From NCBI RefSeq assembly GCF_900115085.1, contig NZ_FOVF01000012.1, forward strand, positions 38,602 through 102,601: DNA of 64,000 nt, given 5' to 3'. This stretch comes from Dokdonella immobilis (lineage in GTDB: Bacteria > Pseudomonadota > Gammaproteobacteria > Xanthomonadales > Rhodanobacteraceae). The notes below the pieces were generated by a model. The model was not told where the DNA came from, searched no databases, and saw nothing but the letters and a program-made list of their open reading frames with translations. The position numbers and the translations under genes are program-made. This document shows positions 35,191-43,916 of the stretch, piece by piece. Numbering within the stretch: the first letter of the stretch is position 1; every line of letters begins with the position of its first letter.

Positions 35191-35934
35191 ATGAGCTTCA
35201 AGGATCATTTTTCCGCACACGCGGCGATCTATCGCGAGGCGCGTCCGCAGTATCCGGACGCGCTTTTCGAATTCCTGCGCGCGCAGGCGCCCGCAGGTGA
35301 ACGCGCCTGGGACGCCGGTTGCGGCAACGGCCAGGCCAGCGTCGCGCTGGCCCGCCATTTTCGGGCGGTCGTCGCCACTGACCCGAGCGCCGAACAGATC
35401 GCCCATGCGCAGCGCTGCGCCAATGTCGACTATCGGGTCGAGGCGGCCGAGCATTCGTCCCTCGCCGCCGCCAGCATCGACCTGGTCTGCGTCGCCCAGG
35501 CGCTGCACTGGCTCGACCTGGAACGCTTCCACGCCGAGGTCCGTCGCGTCCTCAGGCCGCGCGGCGTGGTCGCCTTCTGGAGCTACGCCGATTGCCGGGT
35601 CAGCGACCCGGTCGACCGGCACAAGGATCGTCTCTACATCGACCTCACCGGACCGTACTGGCCACCGGAACGCGCGCTCGTCGAAAGCGGTTACGTCGAC
35701 CTGCCGTTTCCGTTCGAGCGTATCCGCACGCCCGCGTTCGAGCTGCGCATGGAATGGACCGTGGATCGCTACCTGGCCTATCTGCGTTCGTGGTCGGCGA
35801 GCCAGGCCTACCTGCGCGACCGCGACGAGGATCCGGTCAGCCTGATCGAAGCGCCACTGCGCGAGGCCTGGGGCGCGCCCGAGCGCGTGCGTTCGGTGCG
35901 CTGGGATCTCCATCTCCATTGCGGGCGCGTGTAG
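35191..35934 (+). CDS. class I SAM-dependent methyltransferase (methyltransferase type 11)
   Basis: 247 residues. SAM-binding motif I is AWDAGCGNGQASVALARHF (about 33-51), then VVATDPSAEQIAHAQ, the acidic post-I strand, and AQALHWLDLERFHAEVRRVLRPRGVVAFW. The GCGNGQ...HWLD pattern is that of small-molecule methyltransferases similar to the yeast trans-aconitate/TMT1 relatives. Substrate unknown. GGGAAAGGTGCGA precedes the ATG. The TAG stop codon (35932-35934) consists of the TA flank and first base of repeat element A, so the insertion may define the present C-terminus. Confidence 0.92.
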   Translation: MSFKDHFSAHAAIYREARPQYPDALFEFLRAQAPAGERAWDAGCGNGQASVALARHFRAVVATDPSAEQIAHAQRCANVDYRVEAAEHSSLAAASIDLVCVAQALHWLDLERFHAEVRRVLRPRGVVAFWSYADCRVSDPVDRHKDRLYIDLTGPYWPPERALVESGYVDLPFPFERIRTPAFELRMEWTVDRYLAYLRSWSASQAYLRDRDEDPVSLIEAPLREAWGAPERVRSVRWDLHLHCGRV

Positions 35935-36219
35935 GGAAGGTCTGAACAAGTGGCACAATCGTCATGGCGTTCAGAAGGCTCGCCAAAGGTGCTGCGTGGC
36001 GACGTGAAGGCTGGTTGCCTTGACGAGCCGCGCGGTGCCTGTGGCGGGCCTTCTGGACGCCACCCGTGTTCCATTGAATCAATCGATTGGGCGACGCCTG
36101 CCTGCGCGCAGCTCGTTGTTGCGCCGCCTTGAAAGACGGCCAGTCTGTCTGCGTCGGCGCGTCGCGATCTGCACGCAGGCAGGTGTCGTGACGGTTGTGC
36201 CACTTGTTCAGACCCTCCC
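35934..36219 (+). mobile_element. element A, copy 1: 286-bp multi-hairpin MITE-like repeat
   Basis: Terminal inverted repeats of about 33 bases: left starts GGGAAGGTCTGAACAAGTGG, right (opposite strand) GGGAGGGTCTGAACAAGTGG. Both ends abut a TA dinucleotide (35932-35933, 36220-36221), as for TA-targeting (IS630/mariner-like) elements. Inside are two further inverted pairs: about 35965-35996 with 36030-36061, and about 36091-36114 with 36167-36190, so the unit can fold as a closed stem with two hairpin domains. It has no transposase. It lies between the 3' ends of the methyltransferase and VOC genes. The second copy is at 39032-39318. Confidence 0.85.
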
Positions 36220-36270
36220 TAGTCGCTGCGCCGACCGGAGTTCGCCCCAGATTTCGCGTGTTCAGACCAT

Positions 36271-36681
36271 TCAGGGGGCCACTGGGCGAGTGGCGTCCTC
36301 GTCCCAGACGTTGGCGTGTTCGGCAAAGTCGGCCGCCTGCGGACGCACGACGCAGAAGCGTTGGCCGGTCGGTGCCTGCATGACCCACCAGGATTGCACC
36401 TGCTTGACGCGGGTGGCACCGAGCGCCTCGAGCCGCCGCACCTCCGCTTCGATATCGTCGGTCTCGATATCGAGATGGACGCGGCTGGCGTGGTCGACCG
36501 ACTGCACTTCGATGATCAGGCCGCGCGCGCCATCGTCGAGCTTGATGTAGGTGTCGTTGGCTCCCGAGGTCGCACCGACACGCATGCCGAGCGCGCCGCC
36601 CCAGAAGTGCGCGGCAGCGTCGAGGTTCTCGGTCTGGCAATCGATGATGAATCCGGCCAGGCGGCTCTTGTGCATACTCAT
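36271..36681 (-). CDS. VOC-superfamily (glyoxalase/bleomycin-resistance-like) protein
   Basis: 136 residues with the paired beta-alpha-beta-beta-beta pattern of vicinal-oxygen-chelate proteins: KSRLAGFIIDCQTENLDAAA, GARGLIIEVQSVDHASRVHLDIETDDIEAEV and WVMQAPTGQRFCVVRPQ. Of the usual metal ligands the internal His (RVHLDIE) is visible, but the C-terminal Glu is not clear, so it may be a non-metal binder. The start with GGGAGAG at 36681 is preferred over an ATG 25 codons upstream. On the minus strand, 67 bases after the SulP gene and probably co-transcribed with it. Ligand unknown. Confidence 0.85.
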   Translation of the reverse strand: MSMHKSRLAGFIIDCQTENLDAAAHFWGGALGMRVGATSGANDTYIKLDDGARGLIIEVQSVDHASRVHLDIETDDIEAEVRRLEALGATRVKQVQSWWVMQAPTGQRFCVVRPQAADFAEHANVWDEDATRPVAP

Positions 36682-36748
36682 CTCTCCCGCTTCAAAGGTG
36701 ATGCCGCGCATTCCATTCGCAGCCACCGCGACAAAGGAGACCGGACCC

Positions 36749-38488
36749 TCAGCCACCTTCCGCGGCGGCGGGCGCTCCGGCCAGGCGCACTGCTTCGCTG
36801 AAATCGGCGGCGAATTGCACGTGTTGGGAATCGCTGACGATGCCCATCTGGCTGAGGATTTCGCGTGGCTGGCTCTGCAGCCCGGACAGGATCAGCCGGG
36901 TGCCGTCGCGGCGGCAGCGCGCGATCAGGTTCTCGATCGCGGTCACGCCCGAGGCGTCGACCAGCGGCACCAGGCGCATGCGCAGGATGAATACGCGCGG
37001 TGGCCGCCCGAACGCGCGCAGCACGTCCTCGATGCGGTTGGCGACGGCGAAGAACAGCGGACCCGACACGCGATAGGCCTCGACGCCCTCGGGCAGGCTC
37101 GCGCGCTGGTTCGCGTCGAGATCGCTGGCGCTCTCCTCGCGATCTTCCTCGACCAGGTCGACATGCGATTCGAGCGCGACCACCTCGCTCATGCGGTGCA
37201 TGAACAGGAATGCGGCGAGAACCACGCCGACTTCGACGGCCACGGTCAGGTCGAACATCACGGTCAGCAGGAAAGTGACGACGAGAACCGCGCGGTCGCC
37301 ATGCGGCGCGCGCATGAGCTGGCGAATGCGTTCGATCTCGCTCATGTTCCAGGCGACCAGCACGAGCAGCGCGGCCATCGCCGGCAGCGGCACGTAGTTG
37401 GCCAGCGGCGCGGCGACCAGCACGAACAGCAGGATGAACAGGGCATGCGCCATGCCGGCGATCGGGGTACGCCCGCCAGCGCGCACGTTGGTGGCCGTGC
37501 GCACGATGGCGCCGGTGGCCGGCAGGCCGCCGATCAGCGCGGATGCGGTGTTGGCCACGCCTTGCGCGACCAGTTCGCCGTTCGATCGATGGCGCCCGCC
37601 GATCATGCCGTCTGCGACCACGGCCGAGAGCAGCGACTCGACGCCGCCGAGGAAGGCAATCGTGAACGCCGCCGGCAGCAGTTCGTGCAGGCGCGCCAAT
37701 TCGAAGCTCGGCAGGTGCGGTATCGGCAAGCTGGTCGGTACACCGCCGAAGCGCGTACCGATGGTCTCGACCGGCAGTTGCAAAAGCAGCGTTGCCAGCG
37801 AGGCCACGCTGACGCCGATCAGGAACACCGGCCAGCGCGGCCGGAAGCGCCGGATCAGCACCAGCAGGGTGAGCGTGGCCAGGGCCAGCCCGGTCGCAGC
37901 CAGGCTGAAACTCGAGATGTGCCCGAAATAGGCCTCCCAGCGGGCCACGAACTCGGCTGGCAGCTTGTCGATATCGAGGCCGAGCAGGTCCTTGATCTGG
38001 CTGGTGAAGATGCTCACGGCGATGCCGGCGGTGAAGCCCGTAATGACCGGCTGCGGCATGAACTTCATCAGCGTGCCGAGGCGCAGCAGGCCCGCCAGCA
38101 CCAGCATCGCGCCAGCCATCAGGGTGGCGATGATCAGGCCATCCATGCCGAACTTGTCGATGACGTTGAAAACCACCGGAATGAACGCCGCGGTCGGTCC
38201 ACCGATCTGCACGCGCGACCCGCCCAGCGCGGAAATGAGGAACCCGGCGACGATCGCCGTGTGCAGGCCGGTCGCCGGCGAGGCGCCCGAGGCGATCGCC
38301 AGGGCCATCGAGAGCGGCAGCGCGACGATCGCCACGGTCAGGCCGGCGAGCAGATCCTGGCGCAGGTCGGCGGCACCGTAGCCGTGACGCAGCACCGTGA
38401 CCAGCTTGGGCACGAACAGCTGCCAGGCCGGGGAACGCGCGGCGCTTGCGTTCACGGCCGGCAGCCCGCGCATCGCGATGCGATGCAT
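36749..38488 (-). CDS. SulP-family anion transporter with STAS domain
   Basis: 579 residues. The 14-segment transporter core starts with the SulP signature region DLLAGLTVAIVALPLSMALAIASG and includes GGPTAAFIPVV, PVITGFTAGIAVSI and NTASALIGGLPATGAIVRTATN. A cytoplasmic STAS domain follows (about 460-565; SGPLFFAVANRIEDVL, LVDASGVTAIENL). Members move sulfate, bicarbonate or dicarboxylates in symport with H or Na. No carbonic-anhydrase gene lies beside it, so bicarbonate uptake is not specifically favoured. The secreted hypothetical gene lies just upstream (28 bases between coding ends), suggesting one transcript. Confidence 0.94.
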   Translation of the reverse strand: MHRIAMRGLPAVNASAARSPAWQLFVPKLVTVLRHGYGAADLRQDLLAGLTVAIVALPLSMALAIASGASPATGLHTAIVAGFLISALGGSRVQIGGPTAAFIPVVFNVIDKFGMDGLIIATLMAGAMLVLAGLLRLGTLMKFMPQPVITGFTAGIAVSIFTSQIKDLLGLDIDKLPAEFVARWEAYFGHISSFSLAATGLALATLTLLVLIRRFRPRWPVFLIGVSVASLATLLLQLPVETIGTRFGGVPTSLPIPHLPSFELARLHELLPAAFTIAFLGGVESLLSAVVADGMIGGRHRSNGELVAQGVANTASALIGGLPATGAIVRTATNVRAGGRTPIAGMAHALFILLFVLVAAPLANYVPLPAMAALLVLVAWNMSEIERIRQLMRAPHGDRAVLVVTFLLTVMFDLTVAVEVGVVLAAFLFMHRMSEVVALESHVDLVEEDREESASDLDANQRASLPEGVEAYRVSGPLFFAVANRIEDVLRAFGRPPRVFILRMRLVPLVDASGVTAIENLIARCRRDGTRLILSGLQSQPREILSQMGIVSDSQHVQFAADFSEAVRLAGAPAAAEGG

Positions 38489-38516
38489 TCAGTGGAGAGG
38501 GTTTGCATGGACGGGG

Positions 38517-38957
38517 TCAGTCGTGACGCGTGATGTCGGGCAATCCGCTGCTGAGCAGCCAGACCTTGGTCTTCTTGTCGTACTTCCAGACCTGGCGATC
38601 GATGATGCTGCGCGCTTCCTGGGTATGGATGTTGACGATGCCGATCTCGACCGTCTGCCGCACTTCGTCGTCGTTGACCGGGACCGGCGCGGTGTCGTTG
38701 TAGTTGGTGAAGCGCACTTGCTTGTAGCGATCGAGTTCGAGCTGGGTCAGCGGATGGGCCGCCCGGTAGGCCGGGTCGACGAAGCTTTCGGCCTGTTCGA
38801 TCGAGCCCCAACGGATCGTCGCCGCGTAGGTGCGCAGGGTTTCGGTGAGGATCTTCTCGCGCGACTTGGCCAGTGCCGGCTGGACCACGACCAGGAGCAG
38901 CAGGGCAGTCAGCGCCAGGGTCGAGAATCGACGTGGTTCGGGGCTCGCACGCAGCAT
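38517..38957 (-). CDS. secreted hypothetical protein
   Basis: 146 residues. A Sec-type signal (STLALTALLLLVVVQPALAKS) is followed by an about 115-residue domain beginning REKILTETLRTYAATIRWG and containing QVRFTNYNDTAPVPVNDDEV, a middle VEIGIVNIHTQEARSIIDR and a C-terminal KTKVWLLSSGLPDI. The alpha-then-beta layout recalls NTF2-like folds, but no family is recognised. It is upstream of sulP on the same strand. Its promoter region is directly abutted by copy 2 of element A, whose left end is 75 bases from the start codon. Confidence 0.8.
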   Translation of the reverse strand: MLRASPEPRRFSTLALTALLLLVVVQPALAKSREKILTETLRTYAATIRWGSIEQAESFVDPAYRAAHPLTQLELDRYKQVRFTNYNDTAPVPVNDDEVRQTVEIGIVNIHTQEARSIIDRQVWKYDKKTKVWLLSSGLPDITRHD

Positions 38958-39031
38958 GACGATTCCTCAGCTCGGACCGGCGGAGTCCAATTGTGCCGCA
39001 TCGGAGGCGCCGGCCAAAGCGGAACGTGTTG

Positions 39032-39318
39032 AGGAGGCTCTGAACACGTGGCGCAATCGTCATGGCGTTCGGAAGGCTCGCCACAAGTGCTGCGTGGCGA
39101 AGTGAAGGCTGGTTGCCTTGACGAGCCGCACGGTGCCTGTGGCGGACCTTCTGGACGCCACCCTTGTTCCACTGGATCAATCGATTTGGGCGACGCCTGC
39201 CTGCGCGCAGCTCGTTGTTGCGCCGCCTTGAAAGACGGCCAGTCTGTCTGCGTCGGCGCGACGCGATCTGCATGCAGCCAGGCGTCATGACGATTGCGCC
39301 ACGTGTTCAGAGCCTCCT
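39032..39318 (+). mobile_element. element A, copy 2: 287-bp multi-hairpin MITE-like repeat
   Basis: Same orientation and internal layout as copy 1 at 35934. The terminal inverted repeats read AGGAGGCTCTGAACACGTGG on both arms and stay matched for about 33 bases. Compared with copy 1, three positions (GGT/GGC, AAG/ACG, CAC/CGC contexts) have changed on both arms together. Internal hairpin arms also keep pairing. Flanks are TG on the left and TA on the right. The right terminus encodes the last three residues and the TGA stop of the thioesterase gene on the minus strand. Confidence 0.85.
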
Positions 39319-39804
39319 TAGGGCCACGAACCGCGCGTTCAGGCTGCAAGCCAGCGTGCCATCGGCAAGGCGGACCGCGCAATGCACGGTCAGGCGCGCC
39401 TTGCCACGCCCGCCGAGGGTGGCGAAGAAGGTCTCGAAGGACTGGTTTTCGACCAGCCTGGCCTCGGCCGTGAAGTCCTCCCAGACCGGCGCCAGGTAGT
39501 GCAGGCTGCTGTCCTGCACGTAGATGTCGCATTCGAGTTCGCGCTCGTCGGCGGCCAGCTTGATCAGCGACCAGCAAGCCAGGGTCATGACGCTGGCCAG
39601 GCTGCCGCCGAAGGCGCAACCCTTGTCATTGATGTTCGGCGCCAACGGCGCGCTCATGTGCAGCGAATCGCCGTCCCAAGCGGTGATCGCCAGATGCATG
39701 AAGCGGCTCAGCGGAATATCGGCCAGGATATGCGCCTGCGCGGCGTCGCGCAGAGCGTCGCGGCGCGACGATGCCGCGTCGGTCGGGGTTTTCGGCGATC
39801 GCAT
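39307..39804 (-). CDS. YiiD-type hotdog thioesterase-like protein
   Basis: 165 residues. The hotdog segment shows DKGCAFGGSLASVMTLACWSLIKLAADE (central helix with GGS), LECDIYVQDSSLHYLAPV and GRGKARLTVHCAVRLADGTLACSLNARFVAL, as in the C-terminal thioesterase domain of YiiD; the acetyltransferase half of YiiD is absent. It probably cleaves acyl-CoA or acyl-ACP thioesters. The start is taken at 39804; a further 28 upstream codons look non-coding. Its final codons RRL and TGA lie within element A copy 2, so the native C-terminus has been replaced. It is divergent from hemD. Confidence 0.82.
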   Translation of the reverse strand: MRSPKTPTDAASSRRDALRDAAQAHILADIPLSRFMHLAITAWDGDSLHMSAPLAPNINDKGCAFGGSLASVMTLACWSLIKLAADERELECDIYVQDSSLHYLAPVWEDFTAEARLVENQSFETFFATLGGRGKARLTVHCAVRLADGTLACSLNARFVALRRL

Positions 39805-39915
39805 GCGGAACTCGTCAGGAAACGGGACCGCCGAGTGTGCGCATGGGCGTGGTGCTGATTCAAGCGCCCGGCACGCATGGCCTATCATCGCATTGCCTCA
39901 CCGCAGGACCGACCG

Positions 39916-40710
39916 ATGCCCGCAAGCAAGCTGCCCGGATCACACGCCCTGGCCGGCGCCAGCGTCATCGTGACGCGCCCGGCGGCCACCTCGGGCCCGC
40001 TGGTGCGCGGCGTGCAGGCGCGTGGCGGTAGTGCCGTGCGCCTGCCCGGCATGCGCCTGGCTGCCGCCGAGGATGCGGCTGCCGTGGCCAATTCCCTGGC
40101 CACCACACGTACCGTGCACGCCTGGGTCTTCACCAGCCCGGCTTCGGTCGAATTCTTCTTCCGCCTGGCTCCGCCGGGGCGGCTGGCAATGGCGAAGCGG
40201 GTGCTGGCGGTCGGCGGCGCGACGGCGCGCGCGCTGGCTCGCTGCGGCGTCGCTTCGCTGGCGCCTGCGGGCGCACAGAACAGCGAGGGTCTGCTCGAAG
40301 AGCCGGTCCTGGCCGATCCGCGTGGCTGGAGGATCGCCATCATCGAGGCACCGGGCGGCCGCGACCTGCTCGCACCGGTCCTGCGCGAGCGCGGTGCCGA
40401 GGTCGAAAGCATCGCCGTCTATCGACGCCTGCCGCCGCGCCTGACCGGTCGGCATCTCGAGGCGCTGCAGCGCGCCCAGCGACCCTGGCTCAGCCTGCTG
40501 TCGAGCGGCCTCGCCCTGCGGTATCTGCTGGCGACGTTGCCGGGCGCGCTGATTGAGCGCTGGCGGCAGGAAGCGATGATCGTCAGCAGCGAGCGCCTGG
40601 CCCGCGAAGTTGCCGGTTGTGGCTTCGTCGACGTGCATGTCGCGCGTTCCGCTCTCACCGGCGATCTGCTCGACAGCGCCTGTGCCGTTTTGGCCCGGCA
40701 TCGGCTGTAA
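39916..40710 (+). CDS. hemD: uroporphyrinogen-III synthase
   Basis: 264 residues. Two-lobed HemD pattern: VIVTRPAATSGPLVRGVQARGG at the start, VFTSPASVEFFF, AVGGATARALARCGV in lobe one and RDLLAPVLRERGAEVESIAVYRR, then WLSLLSSGLALRYLL and MIVSSERLAREVAGCGFVDVHVA in lobe two. It closes and inverts hydroxymethylbilane to uroporphyrinogen III for heme, siroheme or B12. The ATG at 39916 (after GCAGGACC) fits family length better than 39877. HemC is not adjacent; hemX and hemY follow. HemD sequences are divergent, so symbol confidence comes partly from context. Confidence 0.93.
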   Translation: MPASKLPGSHALAGASVIVTRPAATSGPLVRGVQARGGSAVRLPGMRLAAAEDAAAVANSLATTRTVHAWVFTSPASVEFFFRLAPPGRLAMAKRVLAVGGATARALARCGVASLAPAGAQNSEGLLEEPVLADPRGWRIAIIEAPGGRDLLAPVLRERGAEVESIAVYRRLPPRLTGRHLEALQRAQRPWLSLLSSGLALRYLLATLPGALIERWRQEAMIVSSERLAREVAGCGFVDVHVARSALTGDLLDSACAVLARHRL

Positions 40711-40745
40711 ACTCTTCCTGCCCTGGACGGACGTCTTCCGCTAGC

Positions 40746-41852
40746 ATGAGCGTCATGGAACCCGAGAATCCCGCAAAGCTGCCGGCGCCCGAGCGTCGCG
40801 GCATGGACGCCAAGGCCGCTTCGCGTTCCGGCCGCGGGCGCCTGACCGGCGCGCTTGTCCTGCTTGTCGTGCTTGCACTCGCAGCCGCATTCGCCTGGTG
40901 GTATTTCAACCGCCAGACGCGCGAGCGCGATGCTTCGCGCCTCGATGCACTGGCCGCCCAGGTCGATCAGCTCGCGCGCGGCAATGAGCAATTGCGCCGC
41001 GACATCGACAGCCTGCGCTCGCGCTACACCGATTCCGAATCGATGAATCGCGGCATCCGCGAGGAGGTCCTCGGATTCAACGAACGCTCGCGGGCACTCG
41101 AGGACGCGGTCGCCAACCTGGCCGACCAGCGCCTGAGCAATCGCGATGCGATGGCCCTCAACGAAGCCGAATTCATCCTGCAACTGGCCGGCGAGCGCCT
41201 CGCCCTGTTCCGTGACGCGAGCGGCACCCTGGCCGCCTACCGGCTCGCCGACAGCGCCCTGGCTTCGGCCGAGGATCCGCTGTTCGCCAACGTGCGCCAG
41301 ACCATCAGCGCCGAGATGCAGGCGATCGAGGCGGCGAAGCCGATGCAGACCCGGGCGACGCTGAATGCCCTGGCCACGTTGCGCGCGAGCCTGGCCAGCC
41401 TGCCGCTCAAGGCGGGCCCGGCGGACGGCCCGGCCAATACGCCGGAACAGCGTTCACGCTTGCGCCAGATCCTTTCGCAGTTCGTGCGCATCAGCCACGA
41501 TGACGCCGCCGCGATGCTCTCCCTGCGCGACGAAAAGCTGACCCGATCGCTGGCCGCCCTCGACCTGCGCGCCGCCGAGGCAGCGCTCTTCGTGCGCGAC
41601 CAGAGCGAGTTCGAAGCCGCGCTCAAGCGCGCCCGCAGCGGCATCGAAGCGGCCTTCGACAACGACGCGCCGGCCGTGCGCGAAGCCCTGTCAACGCTGG
41701 ATCAACTCGCCGCGACACCCCTCGCCCCGGCACTTCCCGAACTCGGAACGGCACTCAACGAGCTGCGCAACCTGCGCACGACGCGCGCCCTGTCGCAGCC
41801 GGCCCGGCCAGCCGCGACCGCCACCGAAACGAAGAACGGGGCCACCCCGTGA
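40746..41852 (+). CDS. hemX: HemX-like membrane protein
   Basis: 368 residues. A short basic cytoplasmic segment, one membrane helix (about 36-54, TGALVLLVVLALAAAFAWWYF), then a long coiled coil (QVDQLARGNEQLRRDIDSLRSRY) and an alpha-rich domain with the family block ALNEAEFILQLAGERLALFRDA. HemX is often annotated as uroporphyrinogen-III methyltransferase but has no methyltransferase motifs; its role in heme synthesis is structural or unknown. Start 40746 has an alternative Met three codons on. Its stop overlaps the hemY start (GTGA), indicating translational coupling. Confidence 0.92.
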   Translation: MSVMEPENPAKLPAPERRGMDAKAASRSGRGRLTGALVLLVVLALAAAFAWWYFNRQTRERDASRLDALAAQVDQLARGNEQLRRDIDSLRSRYTDSESMNRGIREEVLGFNERSRALEDAVANLADQRLSNRDAMALNEAEFILQLAGERLALFRDASGTLAAYRLADSALASAEDPLFANVRQTISAEMQAIEAAKPMQTRATLNALATLRASLASLPLKAGPADGPANTPEQRSRLRQILSQFVRISHDDAAAMLSLRDEKLTRSLAALDLRAAEAALFVRDQSEFEAALKRARSGIEAAFDNDAPAVREALSTLDQLAATPLAPALPELGTALNELRNLRTTRALSQPARPAATATETKNGATP

Positions 41853-43108
41853 GAATCTGGATCGGCATCCTGCTGTTGCTGCTGCTCGCGGCGGCGGCCG
41901 CGTTCGGCTGGCAGTGGGTCGTCGAAGATCCGGGCTACGTGCTGGTGCGCCTGCGCGGCACCTCGATCGAGACCAGCCTCGTGTTTGCCGCGGTCGCCCT
42001 GTTCCTCGCCTGGGGCGTGCTCAGCATTCTCTGGCGCCTGCTGCGCTGGCCGGCGCGGGCCTGGGTCCGCGCCCAGCGCCGGCGCGCACGCGAGAACCTG
42101 GCCGCCGGCCTGGCCGCGTTCGCCGAGGGCCGTTATCTGCACGCGGAACGCTGCCTGGCCAAGGCCACGCGGCAGGACGCGGTGCGTGGTCCGGCCTTTC
42201 TGGCCATGGCCCGCGCCGCACATGCCCGCGGCGACGACGAGGCCGCGGCCAGGGCGCTCGACCATGCATCTGCCGACGTCGCTGCGGCGGCCCTGGCCCA
42301 GCGCGCGAAGTTCCTGATCGAACGCGGTCGCCATGCCGAGGCCCTGGCCCTGCTCAAGCCCAAGGCAACCGCGGGCGGCCTGCCGCCAGTCGGCTGGCAG
42401 GCCCTGATCGAGGCGGCGCTGGCCCAGGGCGATGCGCAGACCGCACTCGATGCGCTGCCGCCACTGGCCAAGTCGCAATCGCTCGCCCCAGCTGCACTCG
42501 GCGTGCTCGAAACGCGCGTGCTGGTGGCCGCGCTCTCGACCGCGGCTTCGCAGGCGCGCCTGAATACCTTGTGGAATGCGACACCGCGCGGGCGGCGCAG
42601 GCAGGCGCCGATCATTGCCGCCTTTGCCCGGCGGGCTGCGAGCTTCGGCCAGGCCCTCGCCGCCATGGACGAGATCGAGTCGGCACAGCGGCGCGAGTGG
42701 AGTGAGGAACTCGCACTCTGCTACAGCGAGATCGGACCGGCCGAACTGGCTACGCGCACGCGCCACGCCGAAGCCTGGCTGACGATCGCGCCGAACAGCG
42801 CGGCGCTGCTGACCACGCTCGGGCGCCTGTGTCGCGATCAGAAGCTCTGGGGCAAGGGTATCCAGTATCTCGATCGGGCAGTGGAAATTTCGGCCCTGGC
42901 CCCGGCCTGGGAAGCGCTCGGCGATTGCCACGCCGGCGCCGGCGACGAGAGCCGCGCCAATCGCTGCTACAGCAACGCCTTGTCGATCCTGCGCGGCAAG
43001 CAGCCCCTGCCGCTGGCCGGCCAGATATCCGCCCGCGTCGACACGCGCGCGCTGATCGTCGAGGAGCGCGACAGCCACGGCGTGCCGCGCCTGCCGAAGA
43101 CCGGTTAG
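41849..43108 (+). CDS. hemY: HemY-type membrane TPR protein
   Basis: 419 residues beginning with GTG overlapping the hemX stop. Two membrane helices (about 2-22 and 43-62) with the short loop EDPGYVLVRLRGTSIETS are the HemY N-terminal signature; the rest is a chain of TPR-like helix pairs (GRYLHAERCLAKATRQDAVRG, RGDDEAAARALDHAS, WGKGIQYLDRAVEISALAPAWEALGDCHAG). This is the enterobacterial HemY, not the protoporphyrinogen oxidase of Bacillus that shares the name. It is thought to assist tetrapyrrole metabolism at the inner membrane. Last gene of the hemDXY operon. Confidence 0.94.
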   Translation: MRIWIGILLLLLLAAAAAFGWQWVVEDPGYVLVRLRGTSIETSLVFAAVALFLAWGVLSILWRLLRWPARAWVRAQRRRARENLAAGLAAFAEGRYLHAERCLAKATRQDAVRGPAFLAMARAAHARGDDEAAARALDHASADVAAAALAQRAKFLIERGRHAEALALLKPKATAGGLPPVGWQALIEAALAQGDAQTALDALPPLAKSQSLAPAALGVLETRVLVAALSTAASQARLNTLWNATPRGRRRQAPIIAAFARRAASFGQALAAMDEIESAQRREWSEELALCYSEIGPAELATRTRHAEAWLTIAPNSAALLTTLGRLCRDQKLWGKGIQYLDRAVEISALAPAWEALGDCHAGAGDESRANRCYSNALSILRGKQPLPLAGQISARVDTRALIVEERDSHGVPRLPKTG

Positions 43109-43208
43109 CGGTTCGCCGACGCGGGCGGGTTTCGATGGTGACTGACGCGCTGCCTTGACCGGCGATGTTGGGCGCGGGCTTCGCTCAGCGTGCTCGCGTT
43201 GCTGCTTC

Positions 43209-43287
43209 GTTGTTGGAAGCGGCTTCAGCCGCGATGCCTTGCGTGCGTGGTTTCGAACGCCATCGAGCCTGAAGGCTCTTCCTGCGT
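43209..43287. repeat. REP pair (BIME-like)
   Basis: A REP unit TTGGAAGCGGCTTCAGCCGC (from 43213) and an opposing unit CATCGAGCCTGAAGGCTCTT (from 43261) face each other in the gap after hemY. The same two units recur at 47752-47826 and, in part, in the 52-53 kb array. No gene in this 241-base gap. Confidence 0.8.
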
Positions 43288-43349
43288 GGAGAGCGTGTGG
43301 GGGTGCGGGCTCCGATGACCTTGGCCGTGACCCTGCTCCGCTGTTGTTT

Positions 43350-43916
43350 TCAGCGCGACAGCGGTTCGGCCGAGAACACGCGGCCGTTGACGATCGTCAG
43401 GACGCGCTGGAACTGGCTGCCACCGAAATCGTAAACCCACTCCTCGCGGCGCCGCTCGCGCCAGTTCTCGATGCCGGGACCAGGCCGGAATACGACGCTG
43501 TCGCGCGCTTCACGGCGGTGCGCCGGCTCGCCGCAACGGGCCACCAGTTCACCGCTGGTCAGGCCCGTGAAGTTCATGTTGGCGCGGCAGCTCTCGCCGA
43601 TCCGGGTCACGCCGTAACCGAGCGTCTCGCTGCTGTGCAGGACGCCATCCTGGAAGACCAGCCGCAGCATCAGGGCGCGCGGCCCGAAGTTGTAGTACCA
43701 GACGCTCCACTCGACCTCGCGTTGCTGTTCGTAGACGCTGCCGCGGTTGCTGACGTCGACACCCAGCCACGACTCCGACCAGAACGGTTCCCCGCAGCGC
43801 TCGCGGACGCGGAAATCACGATCGCCCTCATCGACCAGGCGGCCGCCGCAACGCGTGGCCGCGAGCACCGGCGCCGTGGCCACCAGCAGGATCAGGAAAC
43901 ACAACAGTCGGTTCAT
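43350..43916 (-). CDS. DUF2845 secreted protein
   Basis: 188 residues with a signal peptide (LLCFLILLVATAPVLAA). Two half-repeats each contain the DUF2845 signature around a CGEP motif: TRCGGRLVDEGDRDFRVRERCGEP and, later, GELVARCGEPAHRRE, with YYNFGPRALMLRLVFQDGVL and WVYDFGGSQFQRVLTIVNGRV as the beta segments. The conserved cysteines suggest disulfides in the periplasm. Function unknown. The ATG at 43916 (behind GCGGAGCCGAACCTG) is preferred to one 17 codons upstream. It stands alone on the minus strand. Confidence 0.85.
   Translation of the reverse strand: MNRLLCFLILLVATAPVLAATRCGGRLVDEGDRDFRVRERCGEPFWSESWLGVDVSNRGSVYEQQREVEWSVWYYNFGPRALMLRLVFQDGVLHSSETLGYGVTRIGESCRANMNFTGLTSGELVARCGEPAHRREARDSVVFRPGPGIENWRERRREEWVYDFGGSQFQRVLTIVNGRVFSAEPLSR

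Noticed and set aside
36551..38533. 660-codon open frame on the plus strand
   Set aside because: Antisense of the SulP gene; repetitive Gln/His/Asp/Arg composition and no domain.
35950..39290. 60-80 codon frames inside the two element A copies, similar to each other
   Set aside because: Similarity follows from the repeat itself; the frames diverge in length and end differently, and arms vary to keep pairing, not to keep codons.
40746..41852. HemX as a true uroporphyrinogen-III methyltransferase
   Set aside because: No SAM-binding or CobA-type motifs; membrane helix plus coiled coil only.
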